From assembly GCA_033026295.1 (NCBI GenBank), contig JAUPFM010000112.1, forward strand, positions 36,027 through 100,026: a DNA stretch of 64,000 bases. Reading direction: 5' to 3'. This DNA is from Channa striata (lineage: Eukaryota > Chordata > Actinopteri > Anabantiformes > Channidae). Numbering within the stretch: the first letter of the stretch is position 1; each line of letters begins with the position of its first letter. The notes beneath the pieces are model-generated. The model had not been told where the DNA came from, did no database searches, and saw only the letters and a program-made list of their open reading frames with translations. This document shows positions 10,901 to 23,758 of the stretch, piece by piece. Made by a program: the position numbers and the translations under genes.

Positions 10901-13900
10901 TGCCAGCTCTCCACCTTTCCTTGTCATTGTTCAACGTTAAAAGTCCCTACTGTCAGATCTAAGCTTCTGCCATTCATCTTCCCTCTCTGACCACGAACCC
11001 TTCTGCCTCCTCTCCTTCTTCGTAGTCCAATTTCCACCAGCACCCTGTAGGTTAACAGCACCAGTGGAGGTCGTTGTTGACCCGGGCCTCGACCGATCCG
11101 GTATGGAAGTGGTATGGATGACTCGCATGGTTGTACTTGGCAAGTTTTACGCCGGATGCCCTTCCTGACGCAACCCTCTCTATTTATCCGGGCTTGGGAC
11201 CGGCACAGAAGTTACTGGCTTGCAACCCCTGAGGCTAGATTTGGATAAAATGACTCTTAATGAGAAAAATAAAGAAAAAAAACTACAATAACTATTTTCA
11301 CATTACCGCTGAAGTGACTCAAATCAGATGTTTTTCCCTTTAACTGACACAAATCAAATTTTCTCACAAAGTGCATATAAAAGGTCAGACTTTTTTTTTT
11401 TTGTTCCTGGATCTGATTCATATCATCACTCTGACAGTGTGGTCAGATCATATTTCATGTGGTTTATTTAACATCTGACTTATGTTTTCATGCACCCATC
11501 ACCTGGTGTCGCCATTCAGTGCAAGCACTTCGTGTTCACTACAAATACACACAAACAGAGTCTGGGCCAAATGGAGACATGAGGAAAACAATAGTGAAGC
11601 TTCTGCTCAGCTCAGACTTGATGGACCATTTTGCAAACAATCAGTTTTGAAGTAAATTTCACTATTTGACTGTTGGACTAATGACGTTGTAGTTTGATAC
11701 TTGTGGCCCTTGAGTCAGTTTAGTCAAGAGTGTTTACGATGTATAGAGAGTTGGATATATGTCACATGAATGTGAACTATCAGTATGAAAGACTAGAAGT
11801 GAACATTAACGTCTGAAATGTGAACATAAGCTGTTTAGAAACCGTAGGTCATGTCCAAGACCAACATGTTGAACCAAGACTCCAGATTAAATGCAAACTT
11901 TACTCACCTTTCTTTTCCTTGGCTGTCGTGGTTGATCTGAGCATATGTCAGACCGTTGTCTAAAACAGAAATATCATCTCAGAATTTTTTAATTAAAAGA
12001 CAAAAAAGCAGATTTACAAGAAGAAATAAAAGCAACGTGGAATGTTATTATCTTTGTAGAATCAGCTGATCACATAACAAAATAATTAAGTTATGACTGA
12101 GCCACCTTGTATGTAGAAGACAAGGAGAAAAGCTGGATGGTGGGTTTTTTACCCACAATCTATTTAGAATCTGCTACAATACCCAAAAAATACCCAATAC
12201 CCAAAAAAGTTCCACACAGTTCCACACGTCCATAGATGTGTATGTGTAAATATGACAATTTTCACCTCTCCTGATACCTAATGGTAAAGTCTACCTGACC
12301 TGTAAGATAAGATATAATAACCATCCGACACGTTTCTACACAATCTTTGGTCGTGACTGTACCTGTAGTTCCTGTCTTCACATCAGAGTAAACAGGACTC
12401 TCTTCCGGGTTTTGATGCTTCCCTGTTAAGAAAATCCGAACATTTCATAGAATTCTGGGCACTGCAGGCCAAAACATCAAACTAGACTACATTTACAGTA
12501 TGTATTTGAAGAATTCACTCAGCTTTTCAACATGTTCACGTTCACTGACAGAATAAATGAGATCGTGGTATTCGCCAGCATCAGAAATATTCATGTTGTT
12601 TCACACCTTTGAAATTTATATGAATTTTTATATCCTTAATATCTTTACGGTAGCATTTCCAACTTTTCAGAGCCTTTTATTGTCTTTGTTGTTAAAAAAA
12701 AACCTGTTACATGTCACTTTATAACATAAATGTGAAGTATCAGTACGAGAGATTAAAACTGAGCGTCATGGCCTGTAATGTGATGTTGCCTTTTTCACAG
12801 AGACGTGTGGGCTGTGCTCACCTTTCTTATTCTTGGCTTTTCCTTTGTTGTGGCGGTTGATCTGAGCATACGTCAGACTGTCATCTAAAACAGAAGAACA
12901 CATCTCTCGATTTATTAATTCTAAAGACATAAGTGGACAAATAAAGGAATGGATTGTTAGAAATAAAAGCAATATGGGACATTATTTAGGTTTTTAAAGT
13001 GGAGCATAAAAAAATACACACAAAGTAGTTGTCACAAGTGTCGCTGAGTGTGTGTGTGTGTGTCTGGGTTTGTGTGTCTTTGACTGTAGATGCTGTGATT
13101 CATTAAATCCAGATGAGACATGTATATTTTACAGTTAATACAGATTTATGTAACTTTTATGCAACTATAAGCATAAAAAATAAATAAACTTATGAAAGGC
13201 TGAGAATTTTTAATAAACTTATCTGATCAAATGTATTTGTGTACTGTAAGACAAAGAACACAACGTATTCAATATTAGCAGCAATATGAATATTCAGTTC
13301 ATATTATCTGAAAACTTAGTATAATAAAAGGGTATAAAAACTATTCAGATTATACAGGAAATGGTTATAAATGACATGTAACACACAATAGTAATCGCAT
13401 ACGACTTACTGTATAAAACTGAAAAAAATAGAAATATAAAAGTGCAAAAAAAGTGAAATACAGGAGATTTCCATGAGGCCATAGTCATGTTTCAAAAATG
13501 ATAATTTCCAACTCTGCTGGCATCTACCCATAGTGACTGAGAACTGTGAGCTGAGACATGTTTAAGTCCTGCAGTATCAGGATTTGAGACTTTGAGCCCC
13601 ACTGTACCTGCAGTTTCTATCTTCACATCAGCGTAAACTGGGCTCTCTTCTGGTTTATGATCCTTACCTGTTCAAACGTAAAAAGAAACGTTAATATTGA
13701 GTTATTATTACTCTATGTAAATTATTAGTTGTACTCACGCTTCTTTCCAACACGTTTAAGTTCAATGAGAGAATATGTAACATCCTGGGATTCACCTGCA
13801 TCAGAAATGTTCATATTATTTTTATAGGATTTGAAATCAACCACCTCCATCATCATACAGTAAGGACATTTCTAACTAATCCATTTTCATCAATAGAATT

Positions 13901-15490
13901 ACTTTACCAGTTTCAATGTTTTCAGATTCTTTGATTGATTCATAGATACAAGCTTCACCTGTTGCAAACAAACAAAAATTAAACAGATTAATAATTTAAA
14001 TTCCATTACATAAGTCCATCCTTCATCCCATTCTAATAAACAGGACATCTCACAAACGCCTTCACGAAACTTCTTTAAATTAAGGATGAAATTATTACAT
14101 TTTAGGGGTCAAAGGTTGAAGGTCAAGGCTACAATGACCTCACATCTGTCCATTCTCCATTCAAACACAATATCAGAAACGCCTTGAAGGAAAGTCTTCA
14201 CATTATACCACAAACATCTAAGACAAGTCAAGGATGATATGATTCAATTTAGGAGACAGAAGGTCAAAGGTCAAGATTACTGTGAGCTTATTTCCATTTA
14301 TTCTACTGAACACAATGTCAGAGAAAAGGCTTGAGGGAATATTTTCTAATTTGTCACAAACATCCACTTGGACACAAGGATGAACTGTGAACATTTTGTT
14401 GGTGAGAGGTCAAAGGTCACGGTCACTGTGCCCCACATCCTTTTTATTCTTAGACACACATGCCTTCATGGACAAACATCCAACGGGACCAAGGATGAAC
14501 TAAATGGGTTTTGGTGGCCAAAGTCACTGTGATATTATGTCCTTTTTGTCCCTCCCATTTTTGTAAATATCATCAATAATGGCTTGAAAAACTTAAAAAC
14601 TTGAAAACCTGGCACAAATGTTGTTTGATTAGCTATCAGGGAAAAGCTGGAAGGTGGAAGCAAATATTAATCGTGATGCTTGTGAACAAATATGCTGGAC
14701 TTAAATATACTGGAAAATAAAGGTTAAGGTCTTCATGTGGCTTCATGTCTGTCTTGTAAATGGAAAATCACAGGAACAGTTTCAGGGAATTTCAGGGCAT
14801 CATGAATGTTTCCCAAATTTGAGACAAAGCCACCAAATTATATTTTGGTGTTCAAAGGTCAGACTCAGATTGTAATTGTACGTGTACATCATTCTCATCA
14901 ATGCTTAATTTCAGAGAGTTTTTGAATAGTTTTTAACAGTGTCAAACAGTAAAAGTGCAAAGACAGAGAATCTTAAAAACTTCACAGACTTTCTTATGTT
15001 TAATAAGTCACAGTGGGGAGTGTAAAATATTTTCATTGTGTTATTATGTCTGCATATGCTGCCTTATAATGAAACTGTGGAACAATAATGTTTGTGGAAC
15101 CTTTTTGTGTAATAGAAGTTTAGGTTCAATTGAATTAAACAGATGCAAAATAGTGTTTTTATGATCAGTTGATTGTGTGAGAAATTCTTGAGATTGCTTG
15201 TAAATTATGTTAATTATTAATAACAGGTTGATTTCTTCTTGTGAATAATGCTTGTTTAAATTCATGTGAGAAACTAAACAACTGAATAATAATAATAATT
15301 TGCTGACCATGGACATCAGAGGAGTCATGATGGTTTTCATTGGAGTTGAACCTTTCATTTATGCTGGAGCCATGACTGGTTCGTTCTGACCTAAAATACA
15401 GAAAATACATTAAATTAAACACAGAAAAAAATTAATTGCTGTAAAAATGAAAGAAAGTAAGAGAGAGTACTGACCTGATAAAGCCTGAAT
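7949..15490 (-). CDS. Gene B cytoplasmic tail exon set
   Basis: After the TM come a 16-nt microexon (15475-15490) and an 83-nt exon (15308-15390). Short phase-1 exons follow with the motifs A-C-I-Y-E-S-I (13908-13958), V-T-Y-S-L-I (13739-13795), P-V-Y-A-D-V (13608-13667), L-T-Y-A-Q-I (12822-12884), P-V-Y-S-D-V (12363-12422), L-T-Y-A-Q-I again (11908-11959) and P-L-Y-S-D-V (8070-8135). A final exon supplies only G-L-stop. VTYSLI and LTYAQI meet the ITIM pattern; the others are YxxV/I sites lacking the usual -2 residue. The 52-nt exon at 11908-11959 is 11 nt shorter than its 63-nt paralogue. If included, it shifts the next exon into a stop after R-K-I-F-R-C-S-N. Confidence 0.7.
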
Positions 15491-18400
15491 CTGTCAAAAG
15501 ACATTTGATGTTACATGGCTTGTGACGATATTGATATTCAGTTGTATATATGAATAATTCTGAACTACAGTGAACTACAGTGAACACTAATATCAGAAAG
15601 AAATTACTCACCTTTGGAGCGTTTGTAACGAAACAACAGGAGCAGAAGAATAATGAATATGATCCCACAAACCAGCCCAATAATCAGTGCCACAGGAGGT
15701 GAAGAGCGTGTGGGTTCTGCTACAGTTACTGTAAATATGAGTTATTCTCATAATATTAAGGAATGCATAAATTAATATTCTTTTTAAAAAAGGAGTGTGA
15801 TGTGACTTTAAACTTTAGTAAAAACAAAACTCTGAATTGCATCAAAACATTTATGGATTTGTGTAAATATAGTTGATGTTGATCATGTTTCCATCTCACC
15901 TGTAACTGTTAACCAACTCTGTGGCGACTCTTTTCCTGAGCACTGACACTTGTAGAAACCTTCATCTGACTTTGACACTGCAGAAATATTCAGCTCCTGT
16001 CTGGTGTCATTTTGTCTGACTTTGTCATTTTGATAGAAAATCACATTGGAAACAAAGTTTGTGTTTCTGAATTTGCAGCCAACAGTAACAGACTGTCCTT
16101 CAGTCACAGGATGGACAGGACTCAGCAGGACAACACCATAATACTCATCTGTAACATAATAATGAATATTTTATCAAATAAAAAACAGCTTCCTTCCATT
16201 TACTGGTATAAATTTGAAGCAAAATGAACAATGAACTGAAAGGAAACTGCATGTAAAACCCAAACTAATTATAGTGACAATATGTGACTAGGACCTTTTT
16301 GGAAACAGAATAAGAAAAAACATAGTAAGTAAGTGAACTCAGACCTGCTACCAAGATGATTATCGTATTATTAGACTTTTGCCTGTTGTTGTCATGTTTC
16401 TTCATATTTAATTTCCAATTGCAGTTAGTCATTGAACAGACACTTTGATCCCAAACAAGTAAGGAGCAAACATCAGGGGCATGTTGGGGTTCAGTGTTTT
16501 GCACAAAGACACTTGAGCATGTGACCACTGTCCACTACTCAGTTTGATCTGGGTATTAAAGTTCATAACAGGATGTTGACACATGGATGTTTCAGTGAAA
16601 GAAATGCACAAAGTGAATCAAACATACTGTGGACAGTGATGTTGACTGAATTACTGAACTCTCCTGATCCAGACTCACACCAGTACACTGCAGTACCAGA
16701 CCGGGAGGTGGAGATGTTACATGTGGATCCAGTCATTGTCCCCCAGTGGGAGCAGGGAGACAGAGGGACGTCCTCAGGGAACCTCCTCACTGTCCACTCA
16801 GTAGAGTTTCCCTCACAGCTCAGAGACACAGAGTCAGAGGTGAAGTGTTGAACTCTGTCAGGATTCACTGTGAGAGACGCTGATGGACCAACATCTGGAA
16901 AACACGACAAAAGAAATAAAAACAAGTTCAAAGACACAAAGATTCAAATAGCACATTACAAAGGCCTATGATATTCATCTACTTCAGTTTCTTGTTACTG
17001 AGGATCAGAGCAAACTGCAGCGTTTCCATCAAACTGTGATTTCTACCTTAAAAGCTTCTTACAGTTTGTGTCTGTTTCAAATGACGTAAGAAAGTGACAA
17101 CAACAGCTGTGACATGTTAAACTGCTGTTACCTTCCATCTTTACACAATATTTTATTTACCACTAATGAATTTGTCAGTACTTGACTGTCTTACAGTGAC
17201 TGTTTCCTCTTATGTATCAGAGTTGGTCTGATATTAAGTAAAACTAATATTCAAAAGTACAAGTTCTCATTGTACATAAATCTCATATGTGTGTGTTGAC
17301 CATATGTTAGATAAACCCCGCCCACAAAAAAGAGGAAAAAAAGACCCACACAACAATCAATTCATGTTTTCTACTGGTAGAGCATGAATGTACAGGACAC
17401 ATTGAATTATCAACATGGGAACTGGACACTGCAAGTTGTTCACGAGACAAATGATGAACTGAGGTGACGACTTATCATCTGCTTATTCCGAGAAAACCCA
17501 GAAACCAACTGACCTCCAGACCAGACAAACTGTGGTTCACTGTGATCAGTGTAATACACTGGGTCTCCTCTTCCAGCTCTACACACATGTCCTGCTGTGT
17601 GTGTCTGTCCATGAAGGACGTAGGAATTGTGTCCAGTCCCAGTGTCTCTAGCAGGTAGCAGCTCATATCTGTAGGATTTGTGTGACAGATCAGGAACAGC
17701 CTTATACCAGCAGAACCTCCATCCTGCAGATGGATGTTCAAGCTCACAGTTCAGAGTCACTGAGGCTCCAGGACTCAGCCATGATGGAGACACACTGAGG
17801 ACAGGTCTGGGTTTATCTGTTGAGTCAATGAAAACATGTTAGTGTGTGTTCTTGGTGGATCATGTGCAGCTTGTTCTCTGTGTCTGTCCTCTTACTCTAA
17901 TTAGAGATTATAGGTGTGTTATATGAAATCTGTTTACAAATGACATGAAATATGATTGGACTTACTGTGATACACTGTCAGTGTGATGACATCACTCCAC
18001 CCTGTCGTGTTGTGTCCAGCGTTTTTCATTCTGCCCTTACACCTGTAGTTTCCACTGTGGGATGAAGACACAGAACTAATCCTGAATTCCGTTGGATTTG
18101 ATGCTTTGTTGGAGGTGGGTGTTTCCCATTCATACTCCCACTCATCACCTCCTCCCTGGATCTCACATCTGACTGTGATCGTCTCTCCATCGTATATTTT
18201 ACTCCAGTTTGGATGCAGAGTCACAGTCGCCTTGTTTGGGACTTTACATGTTCAATAAAAAACAGACATAAAGACGAAAGGTTAAAATAAAACAATAATC
18301 TTGTTTTGTCCTTCATTCTTATACTGAATCAGAAATATAAAACAAATGTATTTGACATTGTCTGTTTTTTTGCTAAACTCACTTATTTTATTAATCCTCA

Positions 18401-21400
18401 CTGTCTGGCTGTTCTGTGTGTAGTAAACTGGGTTTCCTCTTCCTCCTCTGCACCTGTAGATTCCTCCCTGTGAGACACTGATTCGTCCATTCGTGTGGGA
18501 AACAGCATCTTGTGTCAGAGGTTCAAACCATCTATCACCTCTGTACCAGTGATATGTCCAACCAGATGATGGGTTCACAGAGCAGCTCAGGGTCACGCTG
18601 TCTCCTACTGGAATATCACTGCTGTCAGCTCTTATTTGGGCCTTTGGTTCAGCTGCTGTTGAGTTTCGAACAAACACATCAAAACATAATTACTGTCACT
18701 ATTAATGATGACAATTTTAATAAGTAGAAAATAATTAGTAAACACAATTATTAACACGTTTTATTGAACAATGGAAACGGAGGATCGGCCGATGTCCAAC
18801 TTAAACTAGTGATTCTGATTGTCTGCTGATATTCGCGTGTGTGAGCCACATGTGTTGTAGCTGTGGTTTTTCAGGACCCTTTGCCGAAAGACCAGGACAT
18901 AAACATAAACTTCTTATGAAATTAATTTCTCTGCATCGCTTTAAATTAAACAAAAACTGAAGCTTTGACATTGGTTTCAACAAAATATGTTCAACTAGGA
19001 GCTGTCTTAGTGTGACTTAGCTGCATGGAGGAGAGAAACTGAGCTGTAACTGTTCAGAAAAAGGACAGATAATACCAATAATAATCTAGTGATATTACAA
19101 TGAGTGAACACCTCTGATTATTAATGTTCATAGTAACTTTTTTACAGGTGTGGACAGTTAGTTTGAATTGTGTAGGTCTGTCCACAGTATTAATACGGCA
19201 TCACCCAGCGCAACAAATATTGGTCCGACTTTCAAACACACTATCATTTTAATTCCAAGGTTTGCATTTACATTTACATTTAGTCATGTGGCAGAGAGTT
19301 TGTCCAAAAGGATCCTCACGTTTCCACACATCAAGTGCATCCGGGGATTCTAACATTTTAACAGAGGAGGGGGAACCAGGGTTCGAACCGCTGACTCTGA
19401 AGTTGGTGGATGTCGCTCCACCATCTATGACACCACAGTATTAGATGTAAGAGGATCTACCACTCATTAATTTATTATTATGGCGCTTTATGAATTTATT
19501 TATTAATATTCAAGTCATATAAATTACATTATTACAATAGCAGGGGTAGTTTGCTGTATATTATTTAGCCCACAGATTTTATAACCACTGCCATATGAAA
19601 GATTAACACTGTGTCACCAACTGTTCAAAGATATAAAAGAAAATAATCTGAAAGAATATTTGAAGTTATTTTGTGATCAGCATTTCTCAAACAATATTCT
19701 AGTTTGTAACTCAGTCACATTTAAAAGCTTCACACATCAAACTACGATTCATGTGACGGATAGAAACCGAGCACATTCACTCAAGCACTAAAGTAAAGAT
19801 TAGAAGTAGGAGACTTGTACTTGCTTCAGACTTTACTACATATCAGAAGGAAATGTTCCTAATGTGCTGTCCTCTTAAGACGGGTTTCAAATTGCTGTAG
19901 ATGATATTTAAAAGTAAAATGTAATAATGTTTAAAAAATCTGTATAAGGTTTTAAATTGGAATATAAAAGCCCACACCTGGTCCATTGGAAGCAGTTACT
20001 GCAAAGTCAGAGCTGATCTTCTAAACGTCTCATGAGGTTTGATTGAACCAAATATCTGATGCTAAAACAGGTAGTCAAAGGCAGATGGAGTCAAACACCT
20101 TTGTTAAATTGATTTTGAAAATATTGTAAATCACCGAAAGGTGAATGTGGTTTAGTTCCCATTTAGTTTAGAACCAAAACATTAAAACTGTTATGACAGT
20201 TTAAATATATAGATGAACATTGCCAAATAATGAACAGTAATTGTGCTTCTGATATTTCTCATATTATCACTGTGATCAGCTTTAACAACTGCATCACCAT
20301 TAATACACCGCAGCACTAAGAAATATTACAACAGTTTGTGGGAAAACAGTGTTCAAGTAATAAATGTGATGTCAGAGGAAGAAAGTGCAGTTAAAAGCAA
20401 AATCAGTATAATACAGGAAAATCCACATTAAAAGACGTAAAAAGACACATTATTTATAGAAGTGTGTTGCCTCATCGGGATAAAACAGATAAAACTCAGA
20501 AATGAACATTTTCATACGAATGTGAAACCTCCAACCTACCTGATATGGTCAATGTGAGGTTTTCACTCCACTGTGTTAAGGAAAAGTCCTTTTTACCCCG
20601 ACACCTGTAGTTTCCACTGTCAAACTCAGCTGCTCTGTCCATCACATATTCATTGTGTGGTGGACGTGTGTCTGACTTGGCTGGTGTCCATTCATACGTC
20701 CACTCAGTGTCTCCCTCAATCTGACATGTGACCCTGATCTTCTCCCCACTGTAAATGTGAGACCAGCTGGGTTGTCTGCTCACAGTGACCTTAGTGGGAA
20801 CTGTTCACATCAAACATACAGAGTGAAGATACTGATCAACACAAACATGTTGGTATTTTACTGACAGTTCTAATACTCTCAACTTTATGGATAAAATTAA
20901 CATTCATTCGTAACAAATGTAGTTTAAGTTACAGACTTTGTGTTAGACACTGTGATAATCACGTGTAGCTGCATCGTAGCTGATTGTACCAGCAGATCAG
21001 TTCAAAGACTGAAACAATTCAGTGAAGGATTTGTAGTGTGTGACTGTACCACTGTACATTCAGACCTTCACTTACATGAAGGAGAAATTGTAAAAAGTAT
21101 GAGAAACTGTGTCCTTCATTCATTCATAATTTGCAGTACAAACAGATCTTTTCCAGGTTTTAGGCAGTTTAAGACCTTTGAACAGTGAATAAATACATAA
21201 ATGATAGAAATACTGTAAATGTCCTAAAACCTCTGATATTGTATGTTATAGATTCAGTCACTTAAGCTTCTTATTAATTTCACTAATAATAAATTCTGGT
21301 TTCATTATGAGGTCCTGTTGGTTTTGTTTCTATTGTTGCGCAATTTTTTGCTTAAGAACAAATCACTGAACTCACCAGTTTGTTCAATCCTGATTTCACT

Positions 21401-23700
21401 GCTGTTTGATGAGTAGAACAGTGGCTTTCCTCTCCCTCCTCTGCAGGAGTAAAAACCTCCTTCTGACACTCTGATGGTTCCAGCAGGTTGTTGATTATTG
21501 TTTATAATCTGACGTTGAGAAGAGTCCGAGAATCGTCTGTAGAAATAAAATGTCCAGCCATCAGATCTGTCCACAGAGCAGCTCAGTGTCACACTGTCTC
21601 CTGCTCGTATGTTTGTCTTGTCTGCTGTCAGAGCGGGTTTGGGTTTATCTGCTGTTCAATTTAGAGCAAAACAGGAAATACAGAGATTAGAAGAAGATCA
21701 GTTACTGCAGCAAAGTCAGTTATTAAGTAAAATTTTTGCACATGTACCAACACTTTCAACTATTCACTTTAATGATTGAAATAATTATTAGAATTAAACA
21801 TTGTATTTTTTTCTTAACACAACAGTATTTGCAAAGGTACACTTCACTGCTACACTGTGGGGTTTGACAGGATGAATTACATCTTAACCCACTCATCCAA
21901 TAGAAAACACTCTATTCTGACACTTCAAAAGTCAAAGTCAAGTCAAAGAAGTAAAAAGAGAATATTTGTGTTTTGGCTTTAATGAAAAACAAAACATACA
22001 AAAATCCAACCTACCTGATATGGTCAATGTGAGGTTTTCACTCCACTGTGTTAAGGAAAAGTCCTTTTTACCCCGACACCTGTAGTTTCCACTGTCAGAC
22101 TCAGCTGCTCTGTCAATCACATATTCATTGTGTGTTGGACGTGTCTTTGACTTGGCTGGTGTCCATTCATACGTCCACTCAGTGTCTCCACCTCCATGGA
22201 TCTCACATGTGAGAGTGATTCTCTCACCTCTGAATATCTGATTCCAGTTGGGCTGCAGGGTCACAGATGCTCTGGCAGCTGTTCACATCAAAAACTCACA
22301 GTAAGAATAAAACTACAACCACCAAAGTAAATATCTCTGTAATAGTTCACATGGTTATTATGCATTTTCAGAACATTTATTAAAAAATAAAATGCAGTGT
22401 AACACCAGCAGATTTTTTTACATTTAAAAACAAAAACATAAGTGACGTGTTTTACATAATAATCCAAAAACTGACATGCAGCCGTAAACTCTTTAATCAA
22501 TAAACCCTGGTACTTCGTGATGACAGTCACCTCAGAAAATGAGATTGTGGTTGAAAAGTTTGTTTTCTTTAGCAATTTCATTCAAAAAGTAAAATGGCTC
22601 AACTCTTCGTCTCCACTTCATTTACTGAATTTCCTGTCCTGGCCTCTGCTCACACTCCAGCCTCCAATTCAGCTCATTAACTCATTTTCTAACCCTTTCA
22701 GTCAATATTTAGTTCAATGATGTTCTTTACTGTTCACAGAACATGGTTTAATGAGGATAATTCACTCTTTTTTTTTTACGAAAACATCATGTTAAAGCTT
22801 TTTCTAATGTACACTGAAAAGACCTACATATAAATTACAATACTTTTATATGCAATTAATTTAAAAAATATATTTTATATTTAGATTTCTTTTTTTTATA
22901 GAGTGATGTTGATAAATGAAAATTAGACACCTTTTCTGTTCAGGGTTAAATTGACTCGCTAACTTTCCAGTGTAAACCTACATGTTCAATGCATAGCTGG
23001 TGTTTGCATCACATGCTGCCCAGATTTTTATGCCATATTTAGCTGTTTTGAAAGCGTATTCTGTCTAATTGGACCTCTGAATGCCACTAGCCTTTCATCT
23101 ACTGTGACATTAGGGCCTGGAGACATAGAGAAGGGGAAGTTGATCCACCCACTTGTCCCACACTGTCCTGATGGCTGTCAGCTTGTCCATCTCCCATCTG
23201 ACAGCCCGTGTTTCTCAATTATCGGATCCAATTACTCTGGAGAAAATATGAAAAGTCTCCAAAGACATCGTATCACAAAATAAAGCCCTGCCTGTCTCTG
23301 CATCCCACAGACTAGCTGTCGATTCATCCTTTGACCTATAAACTCCAGCCAGGATGAGGACCCCCAAATATGCATATGCAAAATTTTATCTATTTCCTTC
23401 CACTTCTCCCCGAAAACACGTTTTTCTTTTAAATTGGTCATTTCGAGAATGGTTTTCTGTATTGAGATGGGCATGAGCAGTTCACAAGCTGACTTTATGT
23501 CTTTCACACGAGTCACTGCCTAGTGGGTCCAGGCACTGTCTTTATTATATTTTCCTTCCAGAGAATCTTTATGTATTTTTACCCTCCCCTGCTGAGTGGC
23601 CAATCAATGTGGGTGGAGTTTGTCCAGGGAAATGAGAAGGTCAAAAGTCATAACAGCACCTGCATTCTCACTCATCAAAGATGAGGTCAAGAGAATGCAT

Positions 23701-23758
<58 letters not shown>

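Larger units (their letters stand above)
8282..11245 (-). mobile_element. RTE-clade LINE insertion in a gene B tail intron
   Basis: About 3 kb of C/T-rich (plus strand) sequence lies between tail exons 8070-8135 and 11908-11959, in the same direction as gene B. The minus strand encodes a long open reverse transcriptase and a damaged endonuclease. The 3' end near 8285-8340 carries the G-G-G-G-T-C-G-C-C-A-C-A-G-C-G style end frequent in fish RTE copies. No target-site duplication was resolved by eye. Confidence 0.8.

Noticed and set aside
16563..16851. Plus-strand frame of 92 codons over the gene B Ig exon
   Set aside because: It is the shadow of the minus-strand Ig exon 16628-16894; the same shadow appears at 46647-46955.
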